From positions 1 through 40,147 of the forward strand of contig LMZT01000108.1 in the NCBI GenBank assembly GCA_001567115.1: a stretch of DNA of 40,147 nt. The letters are read 5' to 3'. The stretch comes from Candidatus Hinthialibacteria bacterium OLB16 (lineage in GTDB: Bacteria; Hinthialibacterota; Hinthialibacteria; OLB16). A model generated the notes under the pieces. That model did no database searches. It was not told where the DNA came from and saw nothing but the letters and a program-made list of their open reading frames with translations. This document shows, piece by piece, positions 8,714-17,507 of the stretch. Both the position numbers and the translations under genes were made by a program. Positions within the stretch are counted from its first letter, which is position 1. Each line of letters begins with the position of its first letter.

Positions 8714-10150
8714 ATGAAAACAAAAACTCCCTACACACCCCAAAAGCGGTCTTGCGGCTTCAAATCGTTCATTCTTGCTGTTTGTTTTGTTTTCCTCCTC
8801 GCACTGGCTGCTTCCGCAGAAGCCCAGACTCCCTTGACCTATGAAAACTGGGCACAGGGATTCTTTACTCAGAACTGTCTCGGTTGCCACCACACCAAAC
8901 TGGTTGGTGAAAACCGTTTCGGGGCGCCATCCAGCATCAATTTCGACTCACTCCCATTGATCCGGAGATTCGCCGGACTGATTCGTGTCGTTGCCACAGG
9001 GGAGGATGCCTATATGCCACCGGCAGGTGTCACCTGGTGGTGGGATCGTGTGTCGCTCAAAGAATGGCTCGATGCCGGGCTTCCGGGTTCCGTCGACAGT
9101 CTTTCACCGGTCCCAGTCAACAGAAAAGTGATCAGCCTTGCCTACACCTCCGGGTATATGGGCTTTTCGAATCCAATCGAAGATGTTTTCAACCATCGAT
9201 ATTTCGGTTTCTATCCGGATCATATTGAAGATTTCACAGGGACCATCACCGAACGTTATGCAGACATTGTCCGCCAGGAGGATGGCCAGGTCGTGATCAA
9301 CAACTTCGAATGGTTCGAGCGAAACAAGGACTGGTCCAAAACCACAACACGAATGATCGATTTTACTCCACCGATTCCGGTCCTGTTGCATGGTCCTGAG
9401 ATGCAGGGTGAAGTCTGGAGCACGACAGTAACCGTGCGTGAACGTTTCTGGAAAGGCTGGGCGGGCAAACCTCCCACCTGGGAGAAGACCCGCCAGGAAA
9501 ACTGGCAGGTTGTCAATGACGGGCTGGAATTGGTTGACAATGGGGTCATCCATCCCGAACTGGCCTTAAAAATAAGCCAGAGGAATCTGTCCAGCGACAC
9601 ACAGATCACCTGGTGGTTTGGGAAGGGATTAGGTTTGATCCGCCGGGAGACCAATGCTCCTTCGGCTGCATACATTCGTGAGATCACTCGTGAAATGAAT
9701 ATCATTACCGAACAGTGGGCCTTGCATGGGCCTCACCTGATCGATTCCGCCACGCAGGAGTGGCTGCCCATGGTGGGTAGATGGCACAGCGAGGAAAACC
9801 CGAATTACAATTACTGGGCCGATATGGAGGTGCAGCGCCTGGCTGTTGTCGATGCCTCTATTGATCCCAGCCCGACACCGACTCAGACCCTGTTTTCCGA
9901 GCCGACTTCCACTCCGGTTATTCCGACCCCGACTTCCACCCTTTTTCCACCCGGCCTGCCCTCACCTCAGCCGACTCCAACCCGGACTCAGACACCGACC
10001 GCAACCGAGGTGATAATTCCCCCGACACCCACTCTCTCGCCGACCCTCAACCCGGATGATCCGCACCTCTCCGACTACAATGGAGACCAGAAAGTGGATG
10101 TTTCCGACCTCCTCTTCTTCCTCAGGCACTGGCACTCGGAGATGGAATAA
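8714..10150 (+). CDS. secreted c-type haem protein with Thr/Pro linker and dockerin-like C-terminus
   Basis: A 478-residue protein. Residues ~17-37 form a signal peptide. A single haem motif CLGCHH follows at 55-60, with MPPAG about 45 residues later whose Met is a plausible axial ligand, so residues 40-130 look like a small cytochrome-c-type domain. The middle (130-385) is an unrecognised domain rich in Trp. Residues ~390-450 are a Pro/Thr/Ser linker with repeats such as PTPTSTLFPP and PTPTRTQTPT. The last 25 residues, DYNGDQKVDVSDLLFFLRHW, are one dockerin/EF-hand-like calcium loop (D-x-N-x-D-x-x-V-D-x-x-D). This layout suggests an exported haem protein tethered to or sorted with other surface proteins. 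It is the third gene of the haem/DUF1501 set. Confidence 0.68.
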   Translation: MKTKTPYTPQKRSCGFKSFILAVCFVFLLALAASAEAQTPLTYENWAQGFFTQNCLGCHHTKLVGENRFGAPSSINFDSLPLIRRFAGLIRVVATGEDAYMPPAGVTWWWDRVSLKEWLDAGLPGSVDSLSPVPVNRKVISLAYTSGYMGFSNPIEDVFNHRYFGFYPDHIEDFTGTITERYADIVRQEDGQVVINNFEWFERNKDWSKTTTRMIDFTPPIPVLLHGPEMQGEVWSTTVTVRERFWKGWAGKPPTWEKTRQENWQVVNDGLELVDNGVIHPELALKISQRNLSSDTQITWWFGKGLGLIRRETNAPSAAYIREITREMNIITEQWALHGPHLIDSATQEWLPMVGRWHSEENPNYNYWADMEVQRLAVVDASIDPSPTPTQTLFSEPTSTPVIPTPTSTLFPPGLPSPQPTPTRTQTPTATEVIIPPTPTLSPTLNPDDPHLSDYNGDQKVDVSDLLFFLRHWHSEME

Positions 10151-10194
10151 AGGGTTGCGGGAGATCCATCCAGATTGAAACAGGCTTTCTCCTG

Positions 10195-10219
10195 TACCAT
10201 CCTTCCCGGGATGGTATAG
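10195..10219 (+). promoter_or_regulatory. inverted repeat overlapping an extended -10 element
   Basis: TACCATCC (10195-10202), a six-base loop, and GGATGGTA (10209-10216) form a perfect 8-base inverted repeat. Its right arm runs into TGGTATAGT (10211-10219), which fits an extended -10 (TGnTATAGT). No good -35 is seen at 16-18 bases. No T-run follows, so an operator or promoter for the deaminase gene is more likely than a terminator of the upstream gene. Confidence 0.4.
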
Positions 10220-10263
10220 TCATCTGCGCATCTGCTTAAACCTGATTCAAGGAACACACAATC

Positions 10264-11349
10264 ATGATTATCGGGGTCACAGGCTTTTTCTGCTCCGGCA
10301 AAGACACACTGGCTGGAATCCTGGCTGCCAAAGGATGCGCGCATGTCTCCCTTTCGGATATCATTCGCCAGGAACTGGACCGCAGAAAAATGGATATCAC
10401 CATCCCGAACCTGACACGGGTGGGAAATGAGCTTCGAAAGGAGCGAGGCCCGGGCATTCTGGCTGAACGTGCCCTGGAAGTGATCGATTTCTCACGCAAC
10501 TGGGTGGTGACTTCGATTCGCCACCCCTCCGAGGTCGAGGTGCTGCGCACCCGCCCTGATTTCGTCATGGTTTTTGTCGATGCTCCGCAGAAAATCCGCT
10601 TTGAACGCTCTCTTCTGCGTGCGCGCAAAGGCGACCCATTGACCTTTGAGCAGTTCGCGGCAGAAGAGAAACGCCAGATGAACCCCAAAGATGGCGACCC
10701 TGCAGCTCAGGCATTGGCTGCCTGCCGCACCCTCGCGGATGCCAGAATCACCAATTCTTCTTCCCTCGAAAATTTCCACAGGAAAATCACCCAGCTGGTC
10801 AGCAGGCACCTGTTTGAACATTTTCTCCCGCGCCCCAGCTGGGATGAATATTTCATGATGATGGCTGAAGTTGCCGCAACACGCAGCAACTGCATCAAAA
10901 GGCGTGTCGGTGCTGTTGTTGTCGCAAATAAGCAGGTGGTCTCATCGGGCTACAATGGAACCCCAAAAGGGATTACCAACTGCTCAGAGGGCGGATGTCC
11001 GCGCTGTGCCTCTGCGGGGGATTCGGGATCAGGGCTGGGGGAATGCCTGTGTGTTCATGCGGAAGAAAACGCCATTGTACAGGCTGCCGCGCATGGTGTT
11101 TCGATTCGAGGCGCTGCGCTGTACTGCACTCTCTGCCCCTGCTCCTACTGCGCCAAATCGATTATCAATGCCGGAATCACAGAAGTTGTTTATGGTGGGT
11201 CTTATGCGATGGATGCAGTCACCGAAAAGCTGTTCAAAGAATCGGGCATTCACTTCCGCAAACTGGCAGACCCCTCGGTCACTGTCCGTCCCGTATTCCG
11301 TGTTTCAGCCACGAAGTCTTCACGGCCAAAAGGCAGGAAGGCACACTGA
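10264..11349 (+). CDS. P-loop kinase-like domain fused to dCMP deaminase
   Basis: A 361-residue cytoplasmic protein with two domains. Residues 1-~185 are a P-loop domain of the dephospho-CoA-kinase/archaeal UPF0200 type: Walker A GFFCSGKDT (7-15), VSLSDIIRQEL, GNELRKERGPGILAERA, VVTSIRHPSEVE and VFVDAPQKIRFERSL. Residues ~193-345 are a zinc-dependent deoxycytidylate deaminase: GYNGTPKG, CSEGGCPRC, the catalytic HAE at 265-267 and PCSYC at 292-296, which complete the zinc site. The expected reaction is dCMP to dUMP, feeding dTMP synthesis. A P-loop plus dCMP-deaminase order is also known in fungal dCMP deaminases and in the antiphage AvcD/DcdV deaminases; whether the P-loop here is active or a nucleotide sensor cannot be told. 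AAGGAA lies about ten bases before the ATG. The gene stands alone, convergent with the giant repeat protein. Confidence 0.85.
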   Translation: MIIGVTGFFCSGKDTLAGILAAKGCAHVSLSDIIRQELDRRKMDITIPNLTRVGNELRKERGPGILAERALEVIDFSRNWVVTSIRHPSEVEVLRTRPDFVMVFVDAPQKIRFERSLLRARKGDPLTFEQFAAEEKRQMNPKDGDPAAQALAACRTLADARITNSSSLENFHRKITQLVSRHLFEHFLPRPSWDEYFMMMAEVAATRSNCIKRRVGAVVVANKQVVSSGYNGTPKGITNCSEGGCPRCASAGDSGSGLGECLCVHAEENAIVQAAAHGVSIRGAALYCTLCPCSYCAKSIINAGITEVVYGGSYAMDAVTEKLFKESGIHFRKLADPSVTVRPVFRVSATKSSRPKGRKAH

Positions 11350-11462
11350 ATCCTGTGGAGAAGCAGCCATGGAGGATTCACCACGATCCCTTCTCGCACT
11401 TCACAGGTTTCCTGCCGGTGCGGAACAGCTCGATTCGGATTCGCTGAAACCTCAGCCTATGT

Positions 11463-14400
11463 TTACTTTGCCTGCACTCCCTGCAGCTGGGTGGGCAGCA
11501 GGGGAATGTTGAAATCCACTGTCTTTGCTTCTCCAGGCAGGACTTCGACTGCTTCCCGCAATGCCTCGCGCCCGGGTATCTGGACTTTCACCTGATAGGC
11601 CCCCGGCACCAGCTCTTTGAATTTATAATGGCCCTCCAGGTTCGTCAGAGTCATGCGGGGATTTGCGTTATTGATCATCAATTCGGGCTGCTCCAGAAAG
11701 ACCGGAATCCCAGGGGCCGGGTGGGTATCTCCATCCGGTTGCACGAACAGGATGGTTCCCTCGATGCGCGCTTTTTCAACTGAAGAAACCTTCTTGAGGC
11801 GGAAGCTCTGTAAAAATTCAGGCTCGGATGGGATCTGGATTCTTTCTCGGTGAGCCTCATACCCTCGTGCTTCGATATGGATGTCATAGTGACCCGGCTG
11901 AATCCCCTCAAATGAATAGGAGCCATCCGGTTCGGTTGTCGTTGTCCGGGCCGGATGTTCGTTGGATGGATTGTCAAGTGTGAGGATCGCACCGCCGACA
12001 GGGACCCAGATATCCAGCAATCCGACATCCTCGCTCACATATCCATGCATCCGGGTTCCCTGTTCCGGGGAAGGATTGAGTGCGAAATCCTCTTGACGGT
12101 TCTCTCCCGGGGCCAGCTCGAAAATCTTCTCGGCCGCCTGATACCCTTCTTTGGAAACACGAATTCTGAAAGCACCTGAAGGAAGATTCTCGAATCGGTA
12201 TCTTCCTTCCTCATTCGAAGTGGTTTCCCAGAAAACCGGCAGGTCCTTTTCGGTGTCGTGGGCCGGTGGCAGCAGCAGTTCCAGCGCCAGCCGGGCATTG
12301 GCGATCGGCTTCCAGACTCGGCTGGTATCTGTATTCCCCTCCCGGACCAGTCCGGACAATCCAGCTGTTTCAGGATTTGGAGTGCGCACAAGGTACCAGT
12401 CCCTCTCAATGGATTGTGAGGCTGGGACGACAAGATAATCCGAAAGAATTTCAAATCCCTCCTTGATCACGACCACTCTGTATTTCTGGGCAGGGATGCC
12501 CTCAAAGCGGTAGGCTCCATTTTCATCTGTGACACGGTCGAAGCCGACATTTGGCGGAGGGAAAACCTCAATGACGATCATGTCATCCGGGACCAGGCGG
12601 ACAATCGCATTTTCCAACGGGGCCTGGATTCCTACATGGCCGGTTTCATACACATGGCCAAACAGGTTCCCTTTATCGATGGGGAGGATCGGCTGCAGGC
12701 TGAAATCCCGCTGCACCTCGGCTCCCGATGGAAGCCGGACACTCTCCTCGAGTGGATGATATTTCTCGGCCTTGATGACAATTCGATAGGATCCAGCGGG
12801 AATTTCTTTGAAATCATAACGCCCCCGATCATCGGAGTAGGTGGTCAGCTTCCGTGGCTCTCCGGTGTCCTTATCATCCGTGGCCCCCCCGCCTGGACGA
12901 ATCGGGAAGAGGCTGACTTCAGCGCCCTGCACATAGACCGGTGCGAATGTGGGATATGGGGAGTTTTCAGTCAGGACTCCATACAGCCGTGCTTTCGTGG
13001 GGGGCTGATGGATCGGCCGCATGTAGAAATCGAGGATATTGGTTCGATCCGGGAGAATCTCGGTCTGCTTCAGGTTTGGCAGAAAATCTTTTGCAAGAAC
13101 CAGAACCACCAGCTTCCCGGCCGGGAGCTGATCGAATTTATAGGCGCCGCTTTCATCGGTCCGGGTTACAAAAGGCAGATGGCCCCCAGGAAAATGACCC
13201 GGATCCGGAAGGAACTTCGAAGGTATCTCCGGGAGTCCGATATCGAAAGAGAAAGGAACAGCAATCACCAGCGCCCCCGAAATCGAACGGGGAATTGCAT
13301 CGATATTCGGATCCTGGTCTTCCCACACATGTCCGAACAATGAGCCAACCTGATGTGGCGGAACCGGAGAGAGCTCGATAGACAGCTTGATTGTTCCGCC
13401 AGGGTGGACTTCGATCTCGCGCATTTCCGGTTTGTATCCATCAGCCGAAACTGTCAGAAGGTATTGGCCCACCGGAACCGGTGCAAATTCGAAATAACCC
13501 TCTTCGTTGGTGATGGTTTGAAACAATGGAATATCCACTGGCGGGAGTGAAATAGTGAGATTTTCCAGAAGATCGGGTGCGCCCGGAAGCCCCCGGCCGG
13601 CAAGACGCACAGTCGCGCCACTGATCGGATTGATTCTTCCGGCCGCCACTCCACGGCTGAATACCATTCCCAGCACCATGCCCGGCCCCGAGGGTCTGGG
13701 AGGAAGAACAAAGTCCACTGTGGTGGTAACTCCCGGGGGCAGGCTGACCCCTTTTTCCCGGGGCTGGTATCCCCGGGCCATCGCCATCACCCGATACCTG
13801 CCGGGAGGAAGATCGCCGATGACACATTCACCGGATTCATTGGTAATGCCGGAAAATCTCCTGAATACCGGTTGATTTCTGTCCTCCAGAGTGGAGTTCA
13901 GTCGGGGTGGATCAATGACTGGCTCCGGTTGTGCTGGAAATGCGATGACCAGCGCCCCTGAAATCGGAACCGGGAGGTCGGAGGGATCTGCCGGATTGCC
14001 CCCGCCATAAACAATCGCCCTTAATGTTGCCAGAGAGGGTGGGGGTGTTTTAATAAAGTGAAGATTGACTTCAGCTGTAATTCCACCAATGACATGTGCC
14101 GCACCGGTTACCTGCCCCCAGCCTCTGGCCCAGGCGATAACCAGATAATTTCCTTCCGGGATTTCACGAAATGCATAGTATCCATCTGCATCGGTCGTCG
14201 TGCTCCTGACACGGGAAGCAGTGATCAGATCAGCTATGGGAATGCGTGCGGGATCCGGGTCTTCTGGCTGCTTCAATAGCGCCACAACCGCATTTTCAAC
14301 CGGAACAGGCGGCTCTCCCGGAGTCCCTCCTGTGACCTGGCCTGCGACTGCCCCCCTGGAAAGGATGATAAATTCCAGATGGAAATCCTGCGTGGTGGTC

Positions 14401-15593
14401 TGATGGGCATCTATCTTGATTTCAGCGGTTGCTGGTTCGTGACCCCTTGCCCAGACATGGGCGACATAATCACCTGGAAGAACTCTTTCGAGTGAATAAT
14501 GCCCGGAGGCATCTGAGACTGTCTGGTAGATGCGGTTGTGGGGATGAGGCAGATCCCGATTGTCCTTTGATTCAAAGGGTTGTGGCTGGCTCCAGATCGA
14601 TTCGAGGAGGATCTTCGCACCGGCTAGAGGCATGTCCATCGGCCGCATCGAACGCGGGTCGTGAGAATAGATGATTCCGGCCAGCCTCCCGAAAAGGTGC
14701 TCAACCGGCTGCAAAAGGAAATCTTCATACAAATCCACAGAGGGATCTTTGATTTCGATCTCCCGTTCCTGCGGTTGGTACCCTCTGGCGGTGGCAATCA
14801 GCCGGTATCGCCCATTGGGAAGATCATGAAAGGCATAGTGTCCATCCTTGTCGGTGGTGGCTGCCTGATGAGCATCCTCAACTCCGGGCTGGTGCCTGTT
14901 ATCAAAATCCCCTGCCGGAATTTCATCGATCAGTGGCACAATCCGGACAACCGCTCCCTCCAGTGGCACAGGCGGGATGGTGGCATCCCCAGCTGATCCG
15001 CGAACATAGCCACTCAGATCCGCCAGATCCGGCTTCCGGGGGGGCATTTCGATGATGCATGATGCCTCCTCACCGGCTTTGACCAGAACTGAAATGCGTT
15101 TCTGGTGATAGTCCGGATGCTTTGAAGCAATCTGTGCCTCACCTGCGGGAACATTCGCAAAATGGAAGGTGCCATCTGGTCCGCTCCTGGTCATCATGCG
15201 GATTCCATTGGCCGAGCTCAGGTAGATTAGCGCACCCTCGATCGGGATATGGACTGTGAGCATCCCCACATCTTCGCGAACCACTCCGGTCACTGACCCG
15301 GTGTGGTTCGGGTCAGGCGGTGTGATGCTGTTTCTTCCAAGATGCCTGCCAATCAATGCCCAGTGGATATCCTGGTGATTCACCCGGAGGTCACTGTTCA
15401 GATCGGCCTCTGGAGCCAGGCGATGTCCCGAAGGATCGTAATCTCTCAGCAGCTGAAAGAAATCCAGATGATTGGTGACCTGGTCATTGTTCAGGTCGCC
15501 AGGGACCAGCCAGTCTTCGGCCTGGCTCACTGAAAATGGGATGACCAGAGAGCAAATGAACAAGAATACCAGTGTGCGTGGGATGGATGGCAT
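11463..15593 (-). CDS. giant secreted protein: dockerin-like dyad plus 12 carboxypeptidase-regulatory-like repeats
   Basis: A 1376-residue protein with signal peptide (cleavage near SQA, residue ~25). Residues ~32-85 hold two dockerin-type calcium loops, DLNNDQVTNHLD and DLNSDLRVNHQD. From ~100 onward I count 12 tandem units of about 90-110 residues. Each starts with a G-x-V/I strand, has an 'I.GA.V.L' strand, a D-x-x-G-x-Y-x-F turn and a 'LP.G.Y.....A.GY' strand, the pattern of CarboxypepD_reg/CNA-B-like beta-sandwich domains. Units are diverged rather than near-identical, so they are old duplications. No sortase motif, C-terminal membrane helix or peptidase domain is visible, so it is probably a structural, surface-display or adhesive protein. 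The ATG at 15593 has GGAGGAGG upstream. A 10-base palindrome TGACATGTCA lies upstream at 15649-15658. Confidence 0.75.
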   Translation of the reverse strand: MPSIPRTLVFLFICSLVIPFSVSQAEDWLVPGDLNNDQVTNHLDFFQLLRDYDPSGHRLAPEADLNSDLRVNHQDIHWALIGRHLGRNSITPPDPNHTGSVTGVVREDVGMLTVHIPIEGALIYLSSANGIRMMTRSGPDGTFHFANVPAGEAQIASKHPDYHQKRISVLVKAGEEASCIIEMPPRKPDLADLSGYVRGSAGDATIPPVPLEGAVVRIVPLIDEIPAGDFDNRHQPGVEDAHQAATTDKDGHYAFHDLPNGRYRLIATARGYQPQEREIEIKDPSVDLYEDFLLQPVEHLFGRLAGIIYSHDPRSMRPMDMPLAGAKILLESIWSQPQPFESKDNRDLPHPHNRIYQTVSDASGHYSLERVLPGDYVAHVWARGHEPATAEIKIDAHQTTTQDFHLEFIILSRGAVAGQVTGGTPGEPPVPVENAVVALLKQPEDPDPARIPIADLITASRVRSTTTDADGYYAFREIPEGNYLVIAWARGWGQVTGAAHVIGGITAEVNLHFIKTPPPSLATLRAIVYGGGNPADPSDLPVPISGALVIAFPAQPEPVIDPPRLNSTLEDRNQPVFRRFSGITNESGECVIGDLPPGRYRVMAMARGYQPREKGVSLPPGVTTTVDFVLPPRPSGPGMVLGMVFSRGVAAGRINPISGATVRLAGRGLPGAPDLLENLTISLPPVDIPLFQTITNEEGYFEFAPVPVGQYLLTVSADGYKPEMREIEVHPGGTIKLSIELSPVPPHQVGSLFGHVWEDQDPNIDAIPRSISGALVIAVPFSFDIGLPEIPSKFLPDPGHFPGGHLPFVTRTDESGAYKFDQLPAGKLVVLVLAKDFLPNLKQTEILPDRTNILDFYMRPIHQPPTKARLYGVLTENSPYPTFAPVYVQGAEVSLFPIRPGGGATDDKDTGEPRKLTTYSDDRGRYDFKEIPAGSYRIVIKAEKYHPLEESVRLPSGAEVQRDFSLQPILPIDKGNLFGHVYETGHVGIQAPLENAIVRLVPDDMIVIEVFPPPNVGFDRVTDENGAYRFEGIPAQKYRVVVIKEGFEILSDYLVVPASQSIERDWYLVRTPNPETAGLSGLVREGNTDTSRVWKPIANARLALELLLPPAHDTEKDLPVFWETTSNEEGRYRFENLPSGAFRIRVSKEGYQAAEKIFELAPGENRQEDFALNPSPEQGTRMHGYVSEDVGLLDIWVPVGGAILTLDNPSNEHPARTTTTEPDGSYSFEGIQPGHYDIHIEARGYEAHRERIQIPSEPEFLQSFRLKKVSSVEKARIEGTILFVQPDGDTHPAPGIPVFLEQPELMINNANPRMTLTNLEGHYKFKELVPGAYQVKVQIPGREALREAVEVLPGEAKTVDFNIPLLPTQLQGVQAK

Positions 15594-15861
15594 GATTTCC
15601 TCCTCCAGGATGATTCGCAGGCGAAGAATTCACGAATATCATCGAATCTGACATGTCATGGCTCTGTAAAAATGCTTGATTTAACCCGTCGAGCCAGAAA
15701 CTGCCCCAATCGCCATTATATTCCGGTCTGAATGCTCTGTCAGGAAAATCCAACTTTTTCCACAAATTTTTTTTGACATATCCTTAACTACTTTCGCATC
15801 GTTACCGCTTCCCTTCCAGTGCCGTTTTTGTGGTATGCTATTTTCTCAGGGGAGTACTGAA

Positions 15862-16203
15862 ATGTTCCAGATGATTATTCAGCAGTTCAGAACTCAAATT
15901 TCAGGGGATAAGGGGATTACAGGGATGCCGCCCACAATTGGAAAGAAAAGGTCTCAAGGACCTGCTCAAGATAACTCGAAACATTCTGTTGAAGTGTGCC
16001 GTGCCCTCTCAGGTCTGCATCATTCAAATCCCGAGATCAGGCGATCGAGCGCAGAAATACTGAGCCGCCATCCTTCACGGGAAGTCCTCAATGCGCTTAA
16101 AGCCGCCAATGCAGTTGAGAGTATTGTCACCTGCAAGACAGAGATCATCCGGGCGATTTTTTCGCTGGAGCAGTTTCTGGAAGCCGAACCAGGTACTGCC
16201 TGA
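15862..16203 (+). CDS. hypothetical protein, short HEAT-like helical protein
   Basis: About 113 residues from the ATG at 15862, chosen because GGGGAG lies eight bases upstream; an ATG at 15835 has no such site. The N-terminal 40 residues are polar and probably disordered. Residues ~45-105 form amphipathic helices (VEVCRALSGLHHSNPEIRRS, REVLNALKAAN) like a pair of HEAT/armadillo-type repeats. No signal peptide. It stands alone between the divergent giant repeat protein and the convergent M20 peptidase. Function unknown. Confidence 0.5.
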   Translation: MFQMIIQQFRTQISGDKGITGMPPTIGKKRSQGPAQDNSKHSVEVCRALSGLHHSNPEIRRSSAEILSRHPSREVLNALKAANAVESIVTCKTEIIRAIFSLEQFLEAEPGTA

Positions 16204-16221
16204 TCGAATCCAGCAGGTGGC

Positions 16222-17412
16222 TCATGGAAAGTCGATTTCCACCACCTGGTCTCCAAGGATCAGTGTGGCAAGAATCTTTGCGGCCCGGAAAACCTGAATT
16301 ATTTCAATGTATTCGACCTCTTTATGAGCCTGTTCGATCGACCCCGGCCCAAAAACAACACACGGAATTCCAGCGGATTGAAGAACTCCGGCATTGGATG
16401 CCCAGGGGGCGGTTTCCAATTCAGGTGGAAGCCCACAAGCCGCTGAGGCGATCGCCAGTTCTTTCAATAGTGGAGAATCCAGCCCAATCTCGAAAGGAGG
16501 GAACCAGTTGGTTTCCTCTATTTCAAATTTGTCGACTTTTCCCCTGAGGTGAAGATCGTTAATTGCGGATCGAATCTGTTGAGTCAGGCTTTCACGATCC
16601 TCTCCCGGGAGAACTCTTCGGTCAACTTCGATTTCACAGGCATCTGGAATGATATTGACAGCATTTCCGCCTGATATTGTTCCAATGCTGATCGTGGCTG
16701 GACCAAGCAGTGGATGCACGTTCTCGGCCAGCTGGGGAACCAGGCTTCCCTCAATCAGATGGATGATCGGAGCCATTTTGTAAATCGCATTGATCCCCTG
16801 GCTGGGTTGTGAACTGTGGCCTGCCTTCCCTGAAGTCCGGATTTTCCAGCGGAGCGCTCCTTTATGGGCATGGACAAAAGCCAGCCGGGTCGGTTCGCCA
16901 ATGATGGCCCGATCGGCCCGAAATCCACCATTCACCAGCGCCTGAGCGCCTTCCGCACCCATTTCTTCATCAACAGTCGAAACGAAATAAATGTCTCCAG
17001 GGGGCTGTCCTGCCTGCTCCAGAACCAGCCGGATGCCCATCAGCATGGAGGCCATCGGGCCTTTCGTATCGCATGACCCTCGTCCCCAGATTCGCTGTCC
17101 ATCGAATCCCGGCTCGAAAGGAGGGATGGTCATCCCTTCAATGGATACTGTATCGCTGTGTGCTTCCAGCATCAGGCTGGGGGCATTCCCACTGCCGCGA
17201 AAGAATCCTATGACATTCGGCCTGCCGGGCAAAACTTCCTGGAGCTGAACTTCCGCACCCATGGACTGCAGCTCCTGTGCAAGGAGATCGGCCATGCGAG
17301 CCTCACCATAAGGCTCTGACTCCGGCATTCTCCGATTCGGGTTGACACTCGGGCAAGCCACCAGGCGGCTCAGGAGATCGACTGTCTGCCGGGTGAATTG
17401 GTCTTTCTTCAT
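16222..17412 (-). CDS. M20 family metallopeptidase (ArgE/DapE/acetylornithine deacetylase-like)
   Basis: A 396-residue cytoplasmic hydrolase of the M20 family, which uses two zinc ions to cleave N-acyl or peptide bonds. Key motifs: EAHSDTV with H85 and D87; GRGSCDTKG with bridging D115; the catalytic Glu pair in DEEMGAEGA (149-150); GEPT with E173; and FGPGSIEQAHKEVEYI near the C-terminus with the last metal-binding His (~372). The dimerisation (lid) domain occupies roughly 180-290 and starts with HKGALRWKIRTSGKAGHSS. The sequence is closest in style to ArgE/DapE-like deacylases, but these cannot be separated by eye and no arginine or lysine biosynthesis gene is adjacent. AAGGAA precedes the ATG by about ten bases. 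It lies downstream of the PhyH gene on the same strand (95-base gap). Confidence 0.85.
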   Translation of the reverse strand: MKKDQFTRQTVDLLSRLVACPSVNPNRRMPESEPYGEARMADLLAQELQSMGAEVQLQEVLPGRPNVIGFFRGSGNAPSLMLEAHSDTVSIEGMTIPPFEPGFDGQRIWGRGSCDTKGPMASMLMGIRLVLEQAGQPPGDIYFVSTVDEEMGAEGAQALVNGGFRADRAIIGEPTRLAFVHAHKGALRWKIRTSGKAGHSSQPSQGINAIYKMAPIIHLIEGSLVPQLAENVHPLLGPATISIGTISGGNAVNIIPDACEIEVDRRVLPGEDRESLTQQIRSAINDLHLRGKVDKFEIEETNWFPPFEIGLDSPLLKELAIASAACGLPPELETAPWASNAGVLQSAGIPCVVFGPGSIEQAHKEVEYIEIIQVFRAAKILATLILGDQVVEIDFP

Positions 17413-17507
17413 GATGAAGGGTTCCTTGTACTGTTGGACAGCAGCACCCTAACCCACTTCGAATTAAAGGGAAGGGGAGAGGCCTTGAGCGAATGGGTGG
17501 TGCGGGA

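Noticed and set aside
11300-11350. Degenerate ACGAAG/AGGCA repeats at the end of the deaminase gene
   Set aside because: They recall intergenic CACGAAG-type repeats of environmental genomes, but are too short and diverged, and are inside the coding frame.
15773-15839. TTGACA at 15773 as promoter of the small gene at 15862
   Set aside because: No -10 at 16-19 bases; the TATGCT at 15834 is much too far downstream.
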